Positions 51,851 through 62,285 are shown, counted from the stretch's first letter. The stretch: 64,000 bases of DNA from Prorocentrum cordatum (GCA_963575745.1 CAUYUJ010018726.1:901112-965111), one strand, 5' to 3'. The notes: generated from the letters alone by a model not told the origin. A program made the numbers and translations.

Positions 51851-53485
51851 ATGCTCTCCAGAGGAACGGATCCAGACGGGAACGCCTCTGCCGGAGCAGC
51901 GGGATCAGGGCCTGCGCGAGCGGGATCGGCGTCCAGGCGCCGGGAGCCGTGCCGAGCGGGCTCGCCGGCGCGGCTGGCCCTGCCAAGTCCCGGGCGGCCG
52001 ATGGACGTCGCCAGCCTGGCCGTCGCGGCTCAGGGTGGTCCAGCCTCGCGTGACCCGCTGGCCAGGCGTCTAGGCGAGGGAGGCGCTGGGCTGGCAGCGC
52101 CGCCGGTCTTCGGTGGCGAGCCAGCAGAGAGGTGGTGTTTCGCCGAGATCCAGACCGGGGAGCGCCGAATCGTGCAGGTCGGCGTCGAGCGCCGCAACGC
52201 CGTGGAGCTCCAGCAGCAGATCAGCACCTATGTGGCCGGCATCGCTGACCTCCAGCAGGGCAGGCACGAGTTGGAGACCGTAGGTATGCGCTTGAGGGTC
52301 ACTGAGGCAGAGCTCGAGACGGCGAGTGACGACCTCAGGGTCGAGTACGACGAGGCCAAGCAGTACTTGAACCACGAGAAGCGCGAGTACGAGCAGCAGA
52401 TCCGTCGTGCTCGGCATGCCGCTACCGCCCACATCCAGCAAGAGTTGCAGCAGTGCGTCGAGGAGCGCGACGCTGCGATGGTGCGGTCCAGGGATGTCCA
52501 CAATGCCGAGATGCGGGTCTTGGATGCCGAGGCCAATCACGTCTTGGTCACTGGTCGTGCTGAGAACGAGCTGCGGTCTGAAGTCGGAGCGATCAAGAGG
52601 GCGCGAGACACGCTTCAGGCCGAGTGGACCGAGGCGACCGAGCAGGTCCAGAGCGCCGAGGCGAAGGTGCAGCAGAGAGGCATCGCAAAGGACCAGGACT
52701 TCGAGCGTCTCAAGGCGGAGGCGAGCGACCTGAATTTCAAGTTGCAGGAGGAGTCCGAGATCGCGCAGTTGGCGCGTCGGCGGCTGACTACACGTGCCCA
52801 GTCGTCGGACGACCAGCTGCGCGGGGAGCTCAACGACGCGGCCATGAAGTGCGAGGTGGTGGAGGCCGAGGCGTCCAGGCAGATCGCGGCTGCGTGGGCC
52901 GAGTGCGACATGAAGGTCGAATCAGCTCAGCACGAGGAGCGGGAACACAAGCGAGGCGCAGATTCGGCCAGGGCAAATTTCTACGCAAGCCAGGCTTTGC
53001 ACAACACCGAGAAGGAATATTACGAGCACGAGGTCGACGAGTTGCGCGCCGAGTCCCGCGAGCTGAAGGACGAGAAGGTCGCCTTGGCGAGGGCGGCCCA
53101 GGAGCTGATGGACATCCAAGCTCCAGGACCGCATGAGCATGAGTACGCCGAAGGCCATTGGGAGCAGCAGGACGACATGGATTTCGGCAGTCGGACTGGA
53201 CCAGTCGATCCAGGACCTGCGGTCCCACCAGGACTCCCGAGGCAGTCGGCGGCAACGCCGGGTGCATCGTCCCAGGACGCTGGCATCGCCGCAGCCATGA
53301 TGGAGCTCATGCGCCAGATGGCCGACCAGCAGCGCTGGGGCCGAGGAGCAGAGCGCGCTGCTGAAGGGGTTTACGCGCGCCTAGGAGAGCTTGGCCGAGG
53401 CGCAGCGCGAATCCCAGTCGAAACTGAAGCCAGCGAAGCCTTCGCTCACGGGCAAGGATGCGAGCACCTTGAAAGTCGAGCTTGA
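51851..53485 (+). CDS. Gypsy Gag, coiled-coil part
   Basis: ATG at 51,851, 40 bp after the LTR. After an Ala/Gly/Arg-rich start, residues from about 100 to 430 form a long charged coiled coil (for example HELETVGMRLRVTEAELET, EAKQYLNHEKREYEQQIRR, KDQDFERLKAEASDLNFKL). A Gln/Met-rich helix follows (AAAMMELMRQMADQQRW). The frame ends at 53,485, but the Gag core continues in the next frame from about 53,388 (AEAQRESQSKLKPAKPSL), so a one-base frameshift or a programmed shift lies at about 53,385-53,395. Confidence 0.7.
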   Translation: MLSRGTDPDGNASAGAAGSGPARAGSASRRREPCRAGSPARLALPSPGRPMDVASLAVAAQGGPASRDPLARRLGEGGAGLAAPPVFGGEPAERWCFAEIQTGERRIVQVGVERRNAVELQQQISTYVAGIADLQQGRHELETVGMRLRVTEAELETASDDLRVEYDEAKQYLNHEKREYEQQIRRARHAATAHIQQELQQCVEERDAAMVRSRDVHNAEMRVLDAEANHVLVTGRAENELRSEVGAIKRARDTLQAEWTEATEQVQSAEAKVQQRGIAKDQDFERLKAEASDLNFKLQEESEIAQLARRRLTTRAQSSDDQLRGELNDAAMKCEVVEAEASRQIAAAWAECDMKVESAQHEEREHKRGADSARANFYASQALHNTEKEYYEHEVDELRAESRELKDEKVALARAAQELMDIQAPGPHEHEYAEGHWEQQDDMDFGSRTGPVDPGPAVPPGLPRQSAATPGASSQDAGIAAAMMELMRQMADQQRWGRGAERAAEGVYARLGELGRGAARIPVETEASEAFAHGQGCEHLESRA

Positions 53486-54601
53486 GAAGTTCCGCACCTA
53501 CCAGAACGAAGCGCGCCAGAACAGCAAGGCGATCTGGTTCGAGGGCGCGAGGGCCATCGCTGAGGACACCGCGAAGATCGAGCTCGAAGACATGATCGTT
53601 ACCGAGATGGGTGGCGAGGAGGCTTTCCAGAAGCTGGTTCGTGCTCGGGGCGATCCGCGATGGGATCTCTACTGGTTTCGCTACGAGCGCAGGCTGAAGC
53701 GGACCGTCCACCCCGACGACGAACACGAGTCCAACGAGGCGGTCCGGCGCTACAGCAGGTTGTCCTTGCCCAAGGACGCGAACTCGGAGGGCGTTGCCAA
53801 GTTCTTGAACTTGTACACGGGCGTCAGGACCGACATGCTGAAGCACGGCCTCCTGACCGATGACGCGGGGAGCCCGATGTTGATGAGGGAGATCGAAGAG
53901 TTCGAGACGAAGATCGAAGGCAGCGCTCTGTTGATCTACTTGATGGACCTCCCTACCTTCCCGAGGCGCATGGCCATCCGCGAGGGCGAGGACAGCAGCA
54001 TGACCATCCTGGGCCGGTGCCGCCAGTGCGTCAGGGCACGAGCTCGAGCGGGGCTCCAGTCGTCCGAGACGAAACCCGGGCAGCTGCTGAACACTTCGAT
54101 CGAGCCGAACGCGAAGCAGTCGGCCGCGGCCAAGAAGGAGGCCAAGAAGCAGGAGGAGGCGAAGGTGGCGAAGGCCAAGCAGATCATCGAGAGCCTGCAA
54201 GGTGCTTCGGCGGCATCGTCAGGTTTCCCGCCCCCGCCGACTCCGACGGCGCAGCAGCTGGACAGCCGGTGGAGGGCGGCCCGCGGGCCAGACAAGGGCA
54301 GGTCGAAGGCCGAGGCCGCGCCGCGGGCCGGCGCAGGCGATTGCCCGCGTTGCAAGGGCACGCACCCCGAGTGCTCGGTCTGCCCGAATCAGAAAGCCAG
54401 CGAGGAGCATGGCTGGGACGTCAGACCAAGGCGGTGAAGGACGCCATCCCATGCTGGTACAAGCATTTGAACAAGGGCCTGGCTTGCGGAGGCATGGGTC
54501 ACCTCAGTCGCCACCACGCCCTCTGCTACACCGAGAAGGGCGCCAAGGAGGCGGAGGAGTACCTCAAGCAGAAGGCCGGCAAGGGTGGTGGCAAAGGATG
54601 A
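53388..54601 (+). pseudogene. Gypsy Gag core and zinc knuckles
   Basis: The frame to 54,437 carries the conserved core (TLKVELEKFRTYQNEARQNS, WDLYWFRYERRLKR, ALLIYLMDLPTFPRRMAI), a Lys/Glu helix and a Cys motif CPRCKGTHPECSVC. The second Cys/His motif (CWYKHLNKGLACGGMGHLS) is in the frame 54,440-54,601, so another frame change lies around 54,430. A TGA at 54,599 is followed in the same frame, without a gap, by the protease-RT text. Confidence 0.65.
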
Positions 54602-57230
54602 GGTAGAGGTGGCGAGCAGGGCGGTGGCAAAGCGAAGTCCAAGGGCAGAGGCGGCAATACCCGCTTGCTCACGTTCGAGGGCTCGCACGCCACTGACGAA
54701 CAAGAGCGGACGGACCGTGCCGCGAGGCTCCTGGCGTCATTGATGACGATGGAGACCGACAACGACATCGACGGCAACGGGGGCGAGGCCAAGTCCAAGA
54801 AGCTGTCTGATATGAACCTTAATTCGAGCGAGACCTTCGTCTCGGACTTGTGGGGCCCAGCTCGCCCGCGCAGCTGGCTTTGGCGTACTTTGTCTCAGGT
54901 GCGCTATTTCACGGGGAAGGCCGTCATGATTCTCCTTGGGTTCGCAGCCCTCATGATGGTGATCGGGGTCATCGCTTGCGGCATCGAGAGCCGAGTTGCC
55001 AAGTCGACCTCTCCGCTGATTGCAGCAGCGGCGAACAACGTGCTCGTTCGCAAGGTCGGTCATCTTTCAAGCGGTGGCGCCAAGCATCTGGTCTTGCAGG
55101 TGTCGGGTGGATACACTTGTCGAGCCTTCACGTGGATGGGGGAAGCGAGAACTGAAACAGTCTTCGATACCGGAGTTACTCGCAATTCCATAGACCGCGA
55201 CTTCCTGAAGGCACTGCTCGAGGAGCCCCGGACGTCCAACTTCGTCGGGGACGTGGAGGCCTTCGAGCCAATCACCTGCCGCTCTTTCGAGCGCGGCCAG
55301 ACGGTTGTGGTGAACCGACTCGCTACATTGAAGGTTTCTTTTCGTGAGAACGGTGCTGTCGCCTGCGAGACGGTCAGCATGGGGTTCCTTGTCGTGCCGA
55401 ATTGCACCGAGGACTTGCTCATCGGGAAGCCATCCTTGGACAGGTGCGGGTTCGTCTCCGACCGTGACTCCATCGAGCTCAGGTCGCTCGGGGTTCGCTC
55501 CCCGACCGTGCTGCCAGGCGAGCAGGACGATCCGAATACGCATACCTTCCTGCGGTGCTCGGACCACATTGTCGTGGAGGCGCCGCCTGGCCAGAGCAAA
55601 GTGAAGACGATCTCGATGCGCGCGCCGCCGGAGGCTCGCTCGAGCAGCCTTTGGATCGAGCCAGGTCTTGATTTACCCGAGCATTGCCAGGTCATCGAGG
55701 GGCCGCTGATAGTCCAGAGCGGCACTTACAAAGTGGACCTGATCCTGCACGATCGCGTGCATCTGGGCCCTGGTCAACGACTACTTCGCGCCCGTGATGC
55801 CACCCAGCGCGACTTGGACGTCCCCAGCGCCCTCTGCAGGGAGGAGTCCAGACGGGCGGCGGAGGTTTACTCACTGTGGCAGGCTCAAAGCGAGGCCTAC
55901 TGCGACTCAGAGGCCGAGACAACTGCCAATGCTGCTACGTCGGCAAGTACTGCGACAGAGGCCCAGATGCTGAAGACGTCCTACAAGACTCGTGGCAAGA
56001 AGGAGCGCCATGAGGTCCTCTTCCCCAACCTGGTGAAAGAGATCGAGGAGGACAAGAAGAAGCGCGCGTCGGAGGTCAGCTGGCCGAACCAGGAGGCCGA
56101 GGCCTACAAGGACGAGGCTGAGAGGCAGGCAGGCCCTCTCCTGGGGCCGCAGCTCACGGGGAAGCAGAAGCGCCGCTTCCTCACCAAGGTCGCGCGTGCA
56201 TTTACGTGCTGTCTGTGGCTGCCGGGCTGCAGCCCGCCGAGGGTCAAAGACTTCGTGGCCAGCACCAAGGTCAGGCCAGATACGGTGCCGAAGGTCACGC
56301 AGCCGTTCCCCCTCAGCAAGTTCGACGAGCTCCGTTTGCGCTACCACGAGGGCGTCGAGGTCCAGGAGGGCAAGGCACGTTGGCTACTTCCAGGTGAGCG
56401 TTCAGAGTGGGGGTCTCCTTCGTTCGTAGTGGACCAAGACAGCAAGGGTCTTCTCGGGCGCCCTGTCAGGGACTACCGATACCCCAACAGCTGCACCGAG
56501 GAGGAGGAGGCGTGGCCGAGCTCGCGCGCCGACGAGTGCCTCGCACGAGCTCAACAAGGAGCTCTACATACGAAGCTGGACTGCATCTGGGGCTTCACGC
56601 AGATCGAGCTTGCCCCCGAGGCGCAGACGGCTTTTGCGTTGCTTACCAAACGCGGAATGCTCCGACCATTGGTTTTGTTCTTCGGCGCCAAGCAGGGGCC
56701 CGCGATTTTCCAGAAGCTGATGGACTGGACGTTCGGGGACCTTCGCGGCAAGGACGACGAGGAGTTCCACTCGGTGTTCATGGACGACTGCACCTTGTTT
56801 ACCGAGGCGTACGAGCACGACGCCGACGACGACGTGGTGGACCGCCGCATCGACCATTGCATTCGTTTCTTGTAGGCGGCCAAGGGCAGGAACATTCAGT
56901 TCAAACTCGCGAAGTCCAAGTTCGCGCACGAGTTCATCCATCTCTTGGGTTTCAAGCTTGGGCGTGGCCTGCGCTACGTGGACCCAGGCAATGCTGAGAA
57001 TATCGAGAAGTGGCCGGAGCCCAAAAGCATCGACGATCTGGTCAGCTTCAGGGCTTACTGCAACTTCGTGCGCGAGTTCATCCCGAACTTCAGCTCGTTA
57101 GAGACGCCGCCCAAGAAGTTTATGCAGAGAGGGGCTAAGTTCGTGGACTACCAGAAGGACGCAGAGGCACAGAAGGCTTTCAACGTGCTCAAGCACTCGC
57201 TCGCCCGTGAGGTGGGTCTTGCCAAGTGAA
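54602..57230 (+). pseudogene. Gypsy protease and reverse transcriptase
   Basis: A hydrophobic segment AVMILLGFAALMMVIGVIAC (54,920-54,985) precedes the aspartic protease (FDTGVTRNSID, catalytic DTG at 55,166-55,174; ILIGKPSL-type second half at 55,420). RT: SPSFVVDQDSKGLLGR and RDYRYPNSC (56,418-56,495), KLDCIWGFTQIEL (56,572), LRPLVLFFGAKQGPAIFQKLMD (56,660-56,725) and FMDDCTLF (56,776), catalytic Asp pair present. A TAG at 56,873 interrupts; the same frame continues with FKLAKSKFAHEFIHLLGF and the Ty3-type connection (57,000-57,110), then a TGA at 57,227. Confidence 0.75.
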
Positions 57231-57936
57231 TTACTCCGCGGCAGCCGACCCGAGTTCCGGTCGCCCCATCGAGCTGTACGTCGACGCCTCGAACATCGCA
57301 TGGGCGGCTACCCTAGCTCAGCGGCGCGAGATGGACGGTCCCTTGCGCCCAGTGGCCGTAGTCGGCCGCGGCTTCAACGCCACCGAGCAGGGCTGGAGCA
57401 CGTTCAAGCGAGAGCTCTGTGGCCTCAGGGAGGCTCTGTCTGCCACCCATCATTTGACAAAAGGGTTCGTTGTAATAGTCGACAGGGACCATCGGAATAA
57501 TATCTTCACCGACTCGCTGTTCGCCAACAGGCGTATCTCCTAGAAGCTGTTGCGCTGGGCCCTCGACCTGGAGGACTTGGGCTCGCGGGTCGTTCGAGTT
57601 CGGCTGCGAGGTGAAGACAACGTTCTGGGCGACGCTCTTAGTCGCAACCCCGAGGACAGGGACATATTGCATACTCTCCGAGTTCCTGGTGGACCTGTTC
57701 GTCGAGTCATAGAACAGATGTTCACGGCGCCCACGAGCGCAGAGGAGCAGGCGCAGATGGATGGGTTTCTCGAGGAGATGGATGGCGCCCCAGTCAAGCC
57801 GAAGTCCGGCAAGGTCGACGACGAGACCCAGGAGGCGAAGTCCGCCCAGGTAAAGCCTGCCGAGACCGATGACGCGGTCCCAGCCACAGAACGGATGGCT
57901 GCTCCCTCTACTTCCTCTTCTACCAGGTCGAAGTAG
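57226..57936 (+). pseudogene. Gypsy RNase H
   Basis: The domain opens in a new frame at 57,226: PIELYVDASNIAWAATL (catalytic Asp in YVDAS), STFKRELCGLREAL (catalytic Glu), FVVIVDRDHRNNIFTD (catalytic Asp) and, after a TAG at 57,541 in the same frame, WALDLEDLGSRVVRVRLRG and EDNVLGDALSRNP (final conserved Asp). Motif spacing is normal for Ty3/gypsy RNase H. An acidic Gln/Glu/Lys tail ends at 57,936. Confidence 0.75.
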
Positions 57937-57957
57937 TATGTCGGTACAGCGGGCCCG

Positions 57958-58890
57958 ATGTCGCGTGGCACCGCTCCAGAGCATCCTGATCGAGCTGCAG
58001 ACGTCGTTGACATGGGGGATGCCGTGGCTCATGATCAAGTCACGTGGCCTTCCTCACTCGATCAGATTGGCACCGACGGCGCGGACTTGGAGTACTCTGA
58101 CTCTGAGCCGGGAGCTTGCGCCGGCCGTCGGCAGTCCGTGCGCGCCTACGCGGAGGGCGACCCCCAGGTCGAGGCGAACCTCTGCAAGTTGGTGGCCAGC
58201 GTCGTGGGCCCCGAGCGCGACCCGCTCGAGGTTCGCCCTGTCTTTGTCGACACGCACTCGTGGGACGGGTCTTATCCGCGTCACCCCCTGGCGACATTCC
58301 TGCCAGCGGCCTCGTCCGCCGCGGCGGGGCCTGAGGAGGATCCTCGACTCCCACGAAACCCGCGAGTTCTACCTTGCCGCATCACCTATGTCAAGGACGA
58401 GCGCGGCGATAATTTCACCGTCCAGTACCGGGCGCCGCAGGTCTGCAATGGCGGGGTGTCCAGGAAGACCATCTGGCACAGGCGCAAGCCGAACGGGGTC
58501 GCCGACGGCTCCAAAGAGGCGCTTGCTGGGCTGAAGAAGGCAGATAACCAATCATGGGCTCATGTCGAGGCTGTGCTTGCGCGTCCCACCGAGTCCGTGG
58601 AGGTGGAGCCCGCTGTCGGTTCGGGGCCGTTGTCCGGGACGGGTTTCTTCTGGCGGCACGGCGATCCTTTCGAGGGCTTCTAGTTCCACGTCCACCCGCG
58701 CAGGCCGGACTTCCTGACTCGCACCGTCTGGAGGCCGCTGCGCGACACTTGGCGGCCGCCTCAGGAGTTCTGCCACGCCGCCGAGTTCGTGAGGCGCTTA
58801 CCCAACGGCACCGAGATCTACAGGTGCAAGGGCCACGAGATTCTCGGGAGCGGAGGTGAGGTGCTACCTGCCGAACTCCGCGACCGCCCT
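57958..58890 (+). pseudogene. Gypsy linker before methyltransferase-like domain
   Basis: ATG at 57,958 (MSRGTAPEHPDRAADV). Text such as DTHSWDGSYPRHPLATFLP and DERGDNFTVQYRAP, then GFFWRHGDPFEGF, a TAG at 58,681, and in the same frame FHVHPRRPDFLTRTVWRPL. I do not recognise this module. It may be an N-terminal extension of the methyltransferase-like domain. Confidence 0.5.
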
Positions 58891-59480
58891 CTGAAGGGCA
58901 AGAGGTTGTGCGAGGTGTTCAGCGGCGTGGAGTCCGAGAAGGAGGCCGATGCGATGCTATCCAGAGTTTGGGAGGCAGCTGGGGGATCTGCGGAGCGCTA
59001 CGACAGGCGGCTTGACGAGCGGATGGACTTCCACGGCCCTCACGCACGCCAGTGGATGCAGGGCCACCTGGACGACCCTTGCGACGTCTACCACTTCGCG
59101 ATCCCGTGCGCGAGCTTCAGCATCGCCAAGACAACCCCGGTCAAGACCTGCAGCTTGGACAACCCGTACGGCGACGAGACCGACGAGGAGGTCGTGTACT
59201 TCAACAAGTTGGCGCAGTCTGTCTTTATCTTCGCATTGGGGTTGATGCAGAGAGGCGTGGTGGTCATGTTCGAGAACCCCTGACGAGTTACCTTTTCTTC
59301 CTGATGGAGTGCTCCTGCATTCTGGGCTTCGACGGTTTCCACGTGGCCAGGAGCGATCACTGCCAGGACGGCGCGCCTTATCAGAAGCCGCAGATCTTCG
59401 CAGGGAACACCGACGCGCTGCAGGACATCGGGAGGTTGTGCAACCACGTCAAGCACCAGGTGATGCTGACCAGCGCAGCG
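58891..59480 (+). pseudogene. C5-DNA-methyltransferase-like domain
   Basis: Motif I-like LCEVFSGVE (58,906-58,932), motif IV-like FAIPCASFS (59,095-59,121) with the Cys of the Pro-Cys pair that is the nucleophile in C5 methyltransferases, and motif VI-like MFENP (59,266-59,280, Glu-Asn). A TGA at 59,281 and a frame change interrupt. The continuation DHCQDGAPYQKPQIFAGN (59,354-59,407) and NHVKHQ correspond to the recognition and C-terminal part of phage/retroelement-type C5 methylases. It lies between RNase H and integrase. Activity in this copy is unlikely because of the break. Retroelement-borne cytosine methyltransferases have been reported in dinoflagellates; the relation of this domain to those is not established. 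Confidence 0.55.
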
Positions 59481-60320
59481 ACGCGACGTTCAGCTCCGTA
59501 CCCGAGGGCGCTGTGCGAGAGGATTGTCGCAGGCTTCGCGACTGTCTTGGAAGCCACTGGCAGGCTGGACAACGACTGCTCGAAGCAGGCCGGCGACTGC
59601 TTGGACAGGAACGCCATGAAGGTCAGTGTCGACACCTTCCCTTCAGGGCCGAGCTTTACCTCGTGCGTTGCGGAGGGCGTCCGAAGAATCACTCAGCTGC
59701 GACATGGGGCTGCTCGGGCGACGCCAGCGTCGTCGGACCCTCCAGCACTAGCCCCAGTACCCCAAGGTCGCGAGCAGGCGCCGCATCTTCGAGTGGAGGT
59801 TAAGCTCGCCGAGGAGTTCATCGTTCCAGACGACAAGCGGCTCATGAAGAAGCGTCGCACCAGGGACGCCAGGACCGGCGAGATCTTGGAGGATATAGAT
59901 ATCGACCAGGACACTACTACCAAGTACCTGCAGCGCGGCCTTGACAAGCGCCGCGACCTCGTGGTGGAGGTGTGGTTTGATGACACGGAGGTGTCTGCCG
60001 AGGAGCCAGCGGCTGCCCCGCCAGTACCAAGGGCTTTCGACGAGTTGACTGAGCTGATCCCGTCAAGTCCTTCATCGATCCAGAGGGCACAGGTCGTCAA
60101 CCTCCTGCAGCAGGACGAGGACTTCTCCGACATCTACGCGGCACATGTACTCCTGCGGCGGTTTGAGGACACGAACCAGAGCATCCAGAACGAGCAGATG
60201 TACAAGGGCTTGAAGACCGAGCTCGCTGCACGCGGAGTCGGAGGACGCCAGGCTTCGCGACGTGCTTCGGTGGCGTTGAGGATGATGGGAGGCTACAGCT
60301 ATCGTGAGGGACTGCTCTAG
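59481..60320 (+). pseudogene. Gypsy region between methyltransferase-like domain and integrase
   Basis: One open frame with TSCVAEGVRRITQLRHG, a helical basic/acidic part (RRTRDARTGEILEDIDIDQD, VEVWFDDTEVSAEEP) and a helical end (RAQVVNLLQQDEDFSDIYAAH). It closes with a TAG at 60,318, after which integrase text follows in the same frame. No enzyme motif is seen. Confidence 0.55.
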
Positions 60321-61680
60321 AAGGACGAGTGGGGCCCGATCGCATTGAGCTTCGCGCCGAAGGTGGTGGTCCCGAAGGGCGGCCTTCGCGCGTTCCGGTA
60401 CAGTGGTCGCATGTACCGGCTGTCTCTCAGGCGCCAGCTTCTCCTGTACTACCACGACTCCCAGTCGATGGGCATGCACAGCGGCGTCGAGGACACCTTG
60501 AGCAAGTTGAGCAAGCAGTTCTATTGGCCGGGCATGGAGCACGATGGCCAGAAGTGGGTCAGTTCATGCAGTGTCTGCAGGTTGGTCAAGCCGGCCCGCG
60601 GCCTCACGGCTGACGCCCGCATGGAGCTTCACGATCGACCATTTCGAGTTCTGGGCATCGACGATCTCGGACCTATCTCGCCTGAGAGTGCGGGCTGCTC
60701 CTACATCTTGCACGCCGAGTGCGCGTTCTCCCACTACGCGTGGCTCAAGGCTGCTCCAGGCAATTATGCGGCTACCTGGGCCAAGTTCCTGCTTGAGGAC
60801 GTGATGTTCGACTTGGCTGGTTTTCCTTCAGTACTTCGCAGTGACCGAGGTGCGGCTTTCACCAGCGAGATCGTGGCGCAGATCAACCAGCTCCTGAATG
60901 TCACCCACAGCCTCGGCTCCGCCTACTATCCGGAGTCGCAGGGCTTCGTGGAGGCGAGGCACCAGAAGGTGAACAGGATCCTGGCGAGGTCGCAGTGCTT
61001 TCGAGATCGTGACGGGCATGCTGCCGCAGGGCCCGATCGAAGAGGTCTTCAGGCGTCTCGAGCCCGGGAAGATGCTGGACCCCGGGCACTACGTCAAGGA
61101 CTTAGTCGAGCACCTGGAGGCGACGCACAAGACCGTGGCGAACGAGCTCAAGGCGCAGCACGACGAGGAGGCGCACGCCAGGGCTTTGCAAGAGCTAGGC
61201 GAGCGGGCATTTCAGGCAGCAGACGTTGTCTTCCTTCGTGCCCCTCCTCAACTGGTCGCTCGTGCAGTCGGCGCCGTAGACGGCACCAGCACGAGGCCCT
61301 TGCCACGCCTTCGCCCACAGATTTTCAAGATCCACAAGATGGCGGGGCCCCAGTCGGCGATCCTCGCCGACCCTGACAGCGGCTCGACTACGTTGGGCTT
61401 CAGCCAGCCAGTGCACGTGAGCCGGCTTCGCCTTTTCGACCTGGCCGAGCTCGACGTGCCGATCAAGGACGAGTCCTTGCAGCTGGAGCTGATGCGCGGC
61501 TCGTCGTGGGTCAAGGCGGACATCGTCAGCCAGTCTGCGACAGGCAGGGTGGAGGTCGTTTTCGCCGACACGCCGAACGAGAGCACGTGGCTGGACTTGG
61601 CCAGCGAGGAGCACCGCTGGCTTTACCCTTTGAGCGGAGCGGCAGCAGGCCAGGCACGCCGGCGCGTGCGACTTGCTTGA
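60321..61680 (+). pseudogene. Gypsy integrase
   Basis: Zinc site His-x7-His (YYHDSQSMGMH) and Cys-x2-Cys (SCSVC) at 60,453-60,578. Catalytic triad Asp (GIDDLGP, 60,660), Asp (LRSDRGA, about 60,843) and Glu (FVEARHQ, 60,951), with 35 residues between the last two: a complete DD35E core. A frameshift near 61,000 moves to the frame ending at 61,680, which carries the C-terminal part (LEATHKTVANELKAQHDEEA, FQAADVVFLRAPP). No chromodomain is recognised. Confidence 0.8.
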
Positions 61681-61694
61681 TCGGTCACAGGATG

Positions 61695-61710
61695 AAGGCT
61701 AGGGGGATGT
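61695..61710 (+). promoter_or_regulatory. Candidate polypurine tract
   Basis: AAGGCTAGGGGGATG directly precedes the 3' LTR, the expected position of the plus-strand primer. It is purine-rich but interrupted by pyrimidines. Confidence 0.45.
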
Positions 61711-61930
61711 TGGGCGTGAAACTTACCCCAAGCGTGTTCCCCTCACTTCTGTAAATGATATCTTTCACTTGTGTCATGCCGTACTAATGCACTACATTCA
61801 GCCTTACAGTAAAAACGCGAATGCATTTGCTAGAGCTTGTTATTCTGCATTGTAAGGTGTGCCGCTGCGTCCTGTCTTCATCTCAGGCCGCTAGGGTCAC
61901 AGAAGCAGATTTTCGAATCCCCCCGACCCG

Positions 61931-61950
61931 TAGCGACGCATGCGTCGCTA
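61931..61950. promoter_or_regulatory. 20-bp perfect palindrome in 3' LTR
   Basis: TAGCGACGCATGCGTCGCTA, the inner 20 bp of the 5' LTR palindrome; one outer base has changed. Confidence 0.75.
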
Positions 61951-62157
61951 TGACTCGGCCGCCGAGCGTCTGGCAGCTTACAGGTTGCGCAGCGCTCTCT
62001 GGCCCCCGAGGCCACCAGTGTCGAACGCAGCAGGTTGCACAGTTGAGATTCGCATGATTTTCAGCCCGCTAGCAGTACTATAGCACGAGAACGGGTCAGC
62101 AGAGCATTCGCGCATGCACGAGCGCAGGGCGCAGCAGGTGCACGAGAGGACTGTGGA

Positions 62158-62178
62158 CTGTAACCACTTTGGCTCAAG
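62158..62178 (+). promoter_or_regulatory. Spliced-leader-like sequence in 3' LTR
   Basis: Identical to the 5' LTR copy at 51,688-51,708 (18 of 21 against the dinoflagellate SL). Confidence 0.75.
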
Positions 62179-62281
62179 ACCGAGGTAAAATACATGATTG
62201 TCATCGAATCGTCTGTCGATTCGTCACTGTCAGTATTGTTCTAATACGTTCCAATACCAGTATTGCTTAGAATATTGGGCA

Positions 62282-62285
62282 GCTG
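62282..62285 (+). repeat. Target duplication GCTG, right
   Basis: GCTG directly after the 3' LTR matches 51,246-51,249. Removing the element with one GCTG joins the LINE codons CGC GTG CTG to GGC GCG ATG in frame. Confidence 0.65.

Larger units (their letters stand above)
51250..62281 (+). mobile_element. Ty3/gypsy-type LTR retrotransposon with methyltransferase-like domain
   Basis: An 11.0-kb element in the order 5' LTR, primer site, gag, protease, RT, RNase H, C5-methyltransferase-like domain, integrase, purine tract, 3' LTR. Integrase after RT and the RT connection text (GLRYVDPGNAENIEKWPEPK, RAYCNFVREFIPNFS) set it as Ty3/gypsy. LTRs are about 94-95% identical, begin TG and end CA, and are flanked by a 4-bp duplication. 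The insertion splits a LINE RT domain. The polyprotein is broken by frameshifts and by isolated in-frame stops. Confidence 0.85.
61711..62281 (+). repeat. Gypsy 3' LTR
   Basis: 571 bp, TGGGCGTGAA to AATATTGGGCA. It carries the palindrome core (61,931-61,950) and the SL-like sequence. Confidence 0.85.
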
